A stretch of 64,000 nt of DNA from Flavobacterium stagni (lineage in GTDB: Bacteria > Bacteroidota > Bacteroidia > Flavobacteriales > Flavobacteriaceae): positions 1 to 64,000 of the forward strand of contig NZ_SBKN01000009.1 in the NCBI RefSeq assembly GCF_004122105.1, in the 5' to 3' direction. Both the position numbers and the translations under genes were made by a program. This document shows, one piece after another, positions 58,922 through 64,000 of this stretch. Numbering within the stretch: position 1 is the first letter of the stretch; each line of letters opens with the position of its first letter. The notes beneath the pieces are model-generated. The model did no database searches, was not told the DNA's origin, and worked only from the letters and a program-made list of their open reading frames with translations.

Positions 58922-59881
58922 ATGCAAGAAAGTATCGAACAAAAAATAAAGAAACTTCCCGGTATACGCCATCTCATCGCGTTGACCGATCGTATCAAGT
59001 TACCTTGGTTACACGGTCTATCGCTTTATGAATTGGTGGATTTGTATGTCACCGGAATTGCAGAAAATGCCTTGTCTAATCGGGCGGCGTCTATTGCGTT
59101 CAGCTTTTTTATGGCATTGTTCCCATTTGCTCTTTTTATTTTAAACTTAATCCCTTACATCCCCATCGAAGGTTTTCAAGATGATTTCATGGGGTTTGTC
59201 CAACAAAGTGTGCCGCCCACAACATTTGAAGCCATTTCAAAAATTGTCAACGACATTCTCCATAATTCCCATTCGGGATTGATCTCCACGGGGTTTTTTA
59301 TGGCAGTCTTATTGATGACCAATGGGGTAAATGCGATACTCACCGGATTTGAAACCTCGCATCATGTGAGCGAAAAGCGAAAGTTTGTTCGTCAATATCT
59401 AGTTGCTTTGGGTATTTCAATTTTGCTTTCGATGATACTGATCGTCACGGTTGCGGCCATTGTGGTTTTTGAAGTTTTTATTCAAAAAATTAAAATTCAA
59501 GATGTACTCTCAGAAGATATTCCACTCATTCAAATGGGACGGTATGCGTTTGTCATCTTGATGATTTTAATGGCGACGTCGATTTTATTTAAATTCGGAA
59601 TTAAACGCGATAAACGCCGTTCGTTTATATCTATTGGTTCTGTTTTTACAACCTTATTAATTATTATTTCCTCCTATTTCTTCGGGATTTGGGTAGTACG
59701 TTTTTCAAAATATAACGAACTTTATGGTTCGATAGGAACGCTGTTGGTGGTCATGTTTTATATTTGGATTAACAGCGCCATTTTGCTTTTAGGATTTGAA
59801 TTGAATGGTACGATAAATACGCTCAAACGTCGTGAGGAGCAACGAAAATTGAAAGAAGAACAACAAGCCCAATCTTTATAA
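58922..59881 (+). CDS. YihY/BrkB family membrane protein
   Basis: A 319-residue membrane protein of the YihY/virulence factor BrkB family. It has six helices at about residues 55-285, with SNRAASIAFSFFMALFPFALF early and YGSIGTLLVVMFYIWINSAILLLGFELN split near the end. Members have been misnamed ribonuclease BN; the true function is unknown. It starts directly after nadC and lies before priA. Confidence 0.9.
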   Translation: MQESIEQKIKKLPGIRHLIALTDRIKLPWLHGLSLYELVDLYVTGIAENALSNRAASIAFSFFMALFPFALFILNLIPYIPIEGFQDDFMGFVQQSVPPTTFEAISKIVNDILHNSHSGLISTGFFMAVLLMTNGVNAILTGFETSHHVSEKRKFVRQYLVALGISILLSMILIVTVAAIVVFEVFIQKIKIQDVLSEDIPLIQMGRYAFVILMILMATSILFKFGIKRDKRRSFISIGSVFTTLLIIISSYFFGIWVVRFSKYNELYGSIGTLLVVMFYIWINSAILLLGFELNGTINTLKRREEQRKLKEEQQAQSL

Positions 59882-59887
59882 TTTACC

Positions 59888-62335
59888 GTGTATTTTACAG
59901 AAGTGATTTTACCGTTGGCTTTGCCCCGAACCTTTACCTATCTGGTTACGGAGGACGAATTTCATTTCCTGCAACCGGGAATGCGTGTGGTGGTGCCGTT
60001 TGGTAAAAGTAAGATGTATACGGCTTTGGTTTTGGATTTACATCAAAATCCACCTCAATTATATGAGGCCAAAGAAATTCATCAAATCCTGGATGATCAG
60101 CCTATTGTGAATGCTTTTCAACTCAAGCACTGGCAGTGGATAGCCGACTATTATATGTGTTCGTTAGGCGATGTCTATCGGGGCGCCATGCCTTCCGCTT
60201 TTTTGTTGGAAAGTGAAACCATTTTAAATTTTAAAAAAGAAACGGCTATTGATGCCTCCGAGTTATCGGATGATGAATACTTGATATACGAAGCCTTACA
60301 GCACCAAAGTTCGATAAAACTTCAAGAAGCTGCCGCCATTCTCAATAAAAAAAGAGTATTTCCTGTTATTCAAAAGTTACTGCAAAAAGAAGTGCTGCAT
60401 TTACACGAAGAAGTGCAGGAAATCTACAAACCTAAGTTGGTTAAATATATTCGATTAACAGAAGAATATACCCAACAAGAGCAGTTAATGGGTTTGCTCG
60501 AACTGTTGAAAAGCAGTAAACAAAAGGATGCGGTGTTAATGTATTTTCAATTGCAGGCCCGAGATCGCAAGCCTATTTCGGTGAAGACTTTAAAAGAAGC
60601 GTCTGGGGTAACGGATGCGGTTTTGAAGGCTTTGGTCGATAAAGCCATTTTTGAAACCTATTTGATTCAAGAAGATCGGGTGAATTTTGAATCCCAATTT
60701 GAAGAATATGAAATTGCCTTAAGTGAGAATCAGGAAGCAGCATTTACTGCTATAAATCATGATTTTTTGAGTAAAGAGGTCGTTTTATTACACGGTATCA
60801 CAGGTTCGGGGAAAACAGAAATTTATATAAAACTAATAGAAGAAACAATTGCCAAAGGGAAGCAAGTCTTGTATTTGTTACCAGAAATTGCGTTAACTAC
60901 CCAACTGGTGAGTCGATTGACAAAATATTTCGGAAATAAAGTGAGTGTTTTTCATTCCAAATATTCCAACAATGAACGCGTTGAAGTTTGGCATCGGGTG
61001 TTGAAGCAATCTGAGGGAGCACAAATTGTGATTGGGGCTCGTTCAGCTCTTTTTTTACCCTTTTCCAATTTAGGGTTGATTTTAGTTGACGAAGAACACG
61101 AACAAACCTTTAAGCAACACGATCCAGCACCGCGCTATCATGCTCGCGATGCCGCCATTGTATTAGCGCATGCGCACCAAGCGAAAACGCTTTTGGGTTC
61201 GGCGACACCCAGTTTAGAAACCTATTTCAATGCCAAAAACGGGAAATACGGTTTGGTAACTTTATCTGAACGATTTGGGAAAACGCCCTTGCCCACGGTT
61301 GAATTGGTGGATTTGAAAGAAGCGTATTTTAAAAAACGAATGAAAGGTCATTTCAGTTTGCATTTAATTGATGCCATTTCTGAAGCCTTGGCCTTAAACG
61401 AACAGGTTATTTTATTTCAAAACCGCCGCGGCTTTGCCCCCGTAATGGAATGTATGACGTGTGGCCATATTCCCCAATGCACGAATTGTAATGTGAGTTT
61501 GACCTACCATAAATTCAAAAGTCAATTGCGCTGTCACTATTGTGGCTATTCGATTGCGAAACCCAACAGTTGCCATGCCTGTTCGAGTACCGATTTATCC
61601 ACCAAAGGCTTTGGAACCGAACAAATTGAATTGGAATTGGCCAGTTTATTTCCAGAACACAATATCAAGCGAATGGATCAGGACACCACCCGAGGGAAAT
61701 ACAGTTTTGAAAAATTGATCGACAGTTTTAAAAACCGTGAGATTGATATTTTGGTGGGTACCCAAATGTTAGCTAAAGGGTTGGACTTTGATAATGTTTC
61801 CTTGGTCGGAATTTTGAATGCCGATACCATGTTGTATCATCCTGATTTTAGAGCATTCGAACGCAGTTTCCAAATGATGACCCAAGTGGCGGGTAGGGCA
61901 GGACGGTCGGAGAAACAAGGAAAGGTGATTATACAAACCTACAATCCGATGCACAATACGATTCAGCAAGTTACGCACAATAGTTATACTGAAATGTTTA
62001 AAGAGCAATTGTATGACCGTCAGATTTACAAATATCCGCCGTATTTTCGATTAATACGATTGACATTAAAACACCGTGACTTTGGCAAATTGAAAGAGGG
62101 AAGTCTGTGGTTGTATCAAGTTTTGAAGCAACAAATCGCGAGTCCGGTACTCGGTCCAGAAGAGCCTGCGATTAATAAAATTCGCAACGAGTATATCCGC
62201 ACAATTTTGATTAAAATTCCGGCACAACAGCCCTTAACAGGCACAAAAAAAACTATCCAAAAAGTCTTGGATAGTTTTGATTCGGTTGCCCAATACCGTT
62301 CGGTAAAGGTTACAGTTAATGTTGATTTTTACTAA
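59888..62335 (+). CDS. priA: Primosomal protein N' (replication restart helicase)
   Basis: An 815-residue PriA that restarts stalled forks. It has an N-terminal 3'-DNA-binding domain (about residues 1-100), a helicase with Walker A GITGSGKTEIY (about 308), DEEH box and RNRRGFAP-like FQNRRGFAPV. The zinc-binding insert has four Cys pairs: CMTCGHIPQCTNC, LRCHYCGYSIA and CHACSS. GTG start, seven bases after the BrkB-type stop. The last four bases overlap the stop of the convergent LytTR gene; a terminator for that gene lies inside this coding sequence. Confidence 0.95.
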   Translation: MYFTEVILPLALPRTFTYLVTEDEFHFLQPGMRVVVPFGKSKMYTALVLDLHQNPPQLYEAKEIHQILDDQPIVNAFQLKHWQWIADYYMCSLGDVYRGAMPSAFLLESETILNFKKETAIDASELSDDEYLIYEALQHQSSIKLQEAAAILNKKRVFPVIQKLLQKEVLHLHEEVQEIYKPKLVKYIRLTEEYTQQEQLMGLLELLKSSKQKDAVLMYFQLQARDRKPISVKTLKEASGVTDAVLKALVDKAIFETYLIQEDRVNFESQFEEYEIALSENQEAAFTAINHDFLSKEVVLLHGITGSGKTEIYIKLIEETIAKGKQVLYLLPEIALTTQLVSRLTKYFGNKVSVFHSKYSNNERVEVWHRVLKQSEGAQIVIGARSALFLPFSNLGLILVDEEHEQTFKQHDPAPRYHARDAAIVLAHAHQAKTLLGSATPSLETYFNAKNGKYGLVTLSERFGKTPLPTVELVDLKEAYFKKRMKGHFSLHLIDAISEALALNEQVILFQNRRGFAPVMECMTCGHIPQCTNCNVSLTYHKFKSQLRCHYCGYSIAKPNSCHACSSTDLSTKGFGTEQIELELASLFPEHNIKRMDQDTTRGKYSFEKLIDSFKNREIDILVGTQMLAKGLDFDNVSLVGILNADTMLYHPDFRAFERSFQMMTQVAGRAGRSEKQGKVIIQTYNPMHNTIQQVTHNSYTEMFKEQLYDRQIYKYPPYFRLIRLTLKHRDFGKLKEGSLWLYQVLKQQIASPVLGPEEPAINKIRNEYIRTILIKIPAQQPLTGTKKTIQKVLDSFDSVAQYRSVKVTVNVDFY
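62246..62277 (-). terminator. Terminator of the LytTR gene inside the priA 3' end
   Basis: On the minus strand AAAACTATCC pairs with GGATAGTTTT, followed by TTTT. It lies about 55 bases after the LytTR stop but within priA codons, so one sequence serves both roles. Confidence 0.6.
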
Positions 62336-63027
62336 GCAATAGCCAAAGCCTTAATTAAATCGTCTTTCTTGTTACGACTTAACGGAATTTTAGTTACGCC
62401 AATTTCAGCATATTTACTGTTAAAGCGTTCTACTTTGTCTATATTAATAATATACGACTTGTGTACGCGAATGAATTTTTCTTTTGATAAATCTTTTTCA
62501 AAAGACTTCATTGTGGAAAGTACCAAGTTCGTGTCTTCTTCAGTTACCACTTTTACATAATCACCATAGGCCTCAATCCACTTGATTTTATTCGTGTAAA
62601 CCTTCAGTTTTTTGAGATTACTCTTAATAAAGATGTGTTCTCCTTCTTCTTCGTGGTTTTCACGGCGTAACATGTGTTGTTCAAGGGCACGTTTAACAGA
62701 AGCGTTAAAGCGCTCTAATACAATAGGCTTTTGTAGGTAATCTGTAGCGTCGTAATCGAAAGCTTTCAGCGCATACTCTGCTTTAGAAGTAATGAAAATT
62801 ACCTGTGGCTTAACTTTTAAGCCGTCGATAAAATCAAAACCGCTGATAACAGGCATCTCAACATCCAGGAAGATCAAGTCCACTGTATGAACGGTCATAC
62901 AGTTTTTTGCTTCGATAGCGTTAGAAAAATCTCCAACTAAGTGTAAATTTGGATGATTATTTACTAACTTTGCAATGACCATTCTTTGTAATGAACTGTC
63001 GTCAACAACTACACAATTTAACTTCAT
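62332..63027 (-). CDS. LytTR-type response regulator
   Basis: A 231-residue two-domain regulator. The receiver (residues about 1-118) has LNCVVVDDSSLQRMVI with the acidic pocket and LIFLDVEMPVISGF with the phospho-acceptor Asp. A LytTR DNA-binding domain (about 135-231) follows (FIKSNLKKLKVYTNKIKWIEAYGDYV broken by loops, and FIRVHKSYIINIDKVERF). The partner histidine kinase is not in the window. Convergent with priA; its promoter lies in the 63028-63160 gap with rpsF. Confidence 0.94.
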   Translation of the reverse strand: MKLNCVVVDDSSLQRMVIAKLVNNHPNLHLVGDFSNAIEAKNCMTVHTVDLIFLDVEMPVISGFDFIDGLKVKPQVIFITSKAEYALKAFDYDATDYLQKPIVLERFNASVKRALEQHMLRRENHEEEGEHIFIKSNLKKLKVYTNKIKWIEAYGDYVKVVTEEDTNLVLSTMKSFEKDLSKEKFIRVHKSYIINIDKVERFNSKYAEIGVTKIPLSRNKKDDLIKALAIA

Positions 63028-63135
63028 AATTTAGTGTTATTATAGATTTGGTAGTGCTAAAGTATAAGGTTAAAATCAAAAAACCTAATTTTTATCGGCT
63101 TTTTTTGCACTTAAGCGAATATTTTTACTTTTTGC

Positions 63136-63165
63136 TTGTTTATTAAATTTATTTCCTTACTTTTG
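63136..63165 (+). promoter_or_regulatory. Promoter of the rpsF-rpsR-rplI operon
   Basis: TTG (63136-63138), 19 bases, TACTTTTG (63158-63165). Both boxes match the Bacteroidota consensus. The ATG of rpsF is 33 bases downstream. Confidence 0.65.
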
Positions 63166-63197
63166 CGCCCAATTTGAATTTTTTAATCATTTGTATT

Positions 63198-63536
63198 ATG
63201 AAACATTATGAAACTGTTTTCATTTTAAATCCCGTTTTATCTGAAGTTCAGGTAAAGGAAACAGTAAGCAAGTTCGAGGATTTTCTTACTTCTAAGGGTT
63301 CTAAAATGGTATCAAAAGAGGATTGGGGCTTAAAAAAATTAGCTTACGAAATCCAACACAAGAAAAGTGGTTTTTACCATTTATTCGAATTCCAAGCTTC
63401 TCCAGAAGTATTGATTCAATTTGAAACTGAATTCCGTCGTGACGAGCGAGTGATGCGTTTCTTAACTGTAGCACTTGACAAGCATGCGGTATCTTGGGCA
63501 GAAAGAAGAAGAGAAAAATTAAAATCTAAAGCGTAA
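63198..63536 (+). CDS. rpsF: 30S ribosomal protein S6
   Basis: A 112-residue S6, which binds 16S rRNA with S18. It begins MKHYETVFILNPVLSE and continues with the usual strands (GLKKLAYEIQHKKSGFYHLF). The ATG at 63198 follows the promoter; the in-frame TTG at 63174 is too close to the -7 box. It is followed six bases later by rpsR. Confidence 0.95.
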   Translation: MKHYETVFILNPVLSEVQVKETVSKFEDFLTSKGSKMVSKEDWGLKKLAYEIQHKKSGFYHLFEFQASPEVLIQFETEFRRDERVMRFLTVALDKHAVSWAERRREKLKSKA

Positions 63537-63542
63537 GGAATC

Positions 63543-63839
63543 ATGTCGAACATCGAACAATCAGCAAAAGGAAAGAAAGACGGAGATATCAGATATCTTA
63601 CGCCTTTAAACATTGAAACTAACAAAACGAAAAAGTATTGTCGTTTCAAAAAATCAGGTATCAAATACGTTGATTATAAAGATCCAGACTTCTTATTAAA
63701 GTTTGTGAACGAGCAAGGTAAAATTTTACCACGTCGTTTAACTGGAACTTCTTTGAAATACCAAAGAAAAGTTTCTGTAGCTATCAAAAGAGCACGTCAT
63801 TTAGCATTAATGCCATACGTAGCTGATTTATTAAAATAA
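63543..63839 (+). CDS. rpsR: 30S ribosomal protein S18
   Basis: A 98-residue S18, the partner of S6 on the small ribosomal subunit. Typical motifs are [41 protein letters not shown] and the end [13 protein letters not shown]. The operon order rpsF-rpsR-rplI is the common one. Its stop is 15 bases before rplI. Confidence 0.96.
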   Translation: MSNIEQSAKGKKDGDIRYLTPLNIETNKTKKYCRFKKSGIKYVDYKDPDFLLKFVNEQGKILPRRLTGTSLKYQRKVSVAIKRARHLALMPYVADLLK

Positions 63840-63854
63840 TAAGGAGAAAAGATT

Positions 63855-64000
63855 ATGGAAATTATTTTAAAACAAGACGTTCAGAATTTAGGTTTTAAAG
63901 ATGATATCGTAAGCGTTAAACCAGGTTACGGTCGCAACTTCCTAATTCCTCAAGGTTTTGCTACTTTAGCAACGCCTTCAGCTAAAAAAGTTTTGGCTGA
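63855..64000 (+). CDS. rplI: 50S ribosomal protein L9 (partial, cut by window end)
   Basis: The first 48 codons of L9 are present: [20 protein letters not shown], then [16 protein letters not shown], the well-conserved N-terminal RNA-binding domain. The remainder lies beyond the window. It follows rpsR with a short gap. Confidence 0.95.
   Translation, partial: MEIILKQDVQNLGFKDDIVSVKPGYGRNFLIPQGFATLATPSAKKVLA

Overview
The window looks like a chromosome segment of a member of Bacteroidota, most likely Flavobacteriaceae or a close relative in Flavobacteriales. Evidence: AT-rich coding sequence, type IX secretion (T9SS) C-terminal sorting domains, GIN/DUF2807 proteins, a Rho with a long Asn-rich insert, a DnaJ with only two CxxCxGxG motifs, and upstream boxes matching the Bacteroidota promoter consensus TTG-N17-21-TAnnTTTG. 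The assignment is by gene content only.

Region 1 (1 to about 18,430) is the unusual part. About twenty short genes, all on the + strand, are separated by 96-160 bp imperfect palindromes with the architecture of integron attC sites: R'' (RYYYAAC-like), a GC-rich stem arm, a variable centre, the complementary arm, and R' (GTTRRRY-like, usually preceded by GAAC). In most cassettes the R'' at the end is the exact or one-mismatch reverse complement of the R' that opens the same cassette. This is what is expected if each unit circularises and integrates by recombination at G^TTRRRY. No integrase gene is visible. The genes run left to right, so this should be the distal end of an array whose integrase, if present, lies left of the window. 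Many of the attC sites contain a Bacteroidota-type -7 box (TATCTTAG, TATCTTTA, TATATTTG), several with TTTG 16-18 bp upstream, so the recombination site may also be the cassette promoter. Cargo is mostly unknown: lipoproteins, exported proteins, small membrane proteins, TPR proteins, a DHFR-like reductase, an NTF2-like/hydrolase fusion, and two RCC1-repeat proteins and one small protein with T9SS sorting tails.

Region 2 (18.5 to 31 kb) is ordinary chromosome: a DinB-like protein, a membrane-anchored winged-helix regulator divergent from a lipoprotein, a VOC protein, a TPR protein, an MsbA-like ABC exporter with truA, a YfcE-type phosphoesterase, an outer-membrane barrel protein, a DUF4293 protein, rho and trxB. 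Two copies of an 84-bp structured repeat (28.9 and 36.6 kb) resemble the dispersed Flavo-1 type RNA motif.

Region 3 (31 to 47 kb) starts with tRNA-Pro(UGG) and three decayed copies of its 3' half. It continues with two GIN-domain genes, a PadR/PspC/GIN operon, an epimerase, grpE-dnaJ, an ABC export pair followed by a sigma-54-type AAA+ regulator lacking a Fis domain, a helicase-like half protein, a Fic protein, an MFS transporter and an ABC-F ATPase.

Region 4 (48 to 64 kb) carries an ECF sigma / membrane protein / VWA protein operon on the minus strand, a T9SS cargo protein, a MATE exporter, meaB, an AEC transporter, a glycolate/lactate-type FAD dehydrogenase, nadC-brkB-priA, a LytTR response regulator convergent with priA, and the start of the rpsF-rpsR-rplI ribosomal operon.
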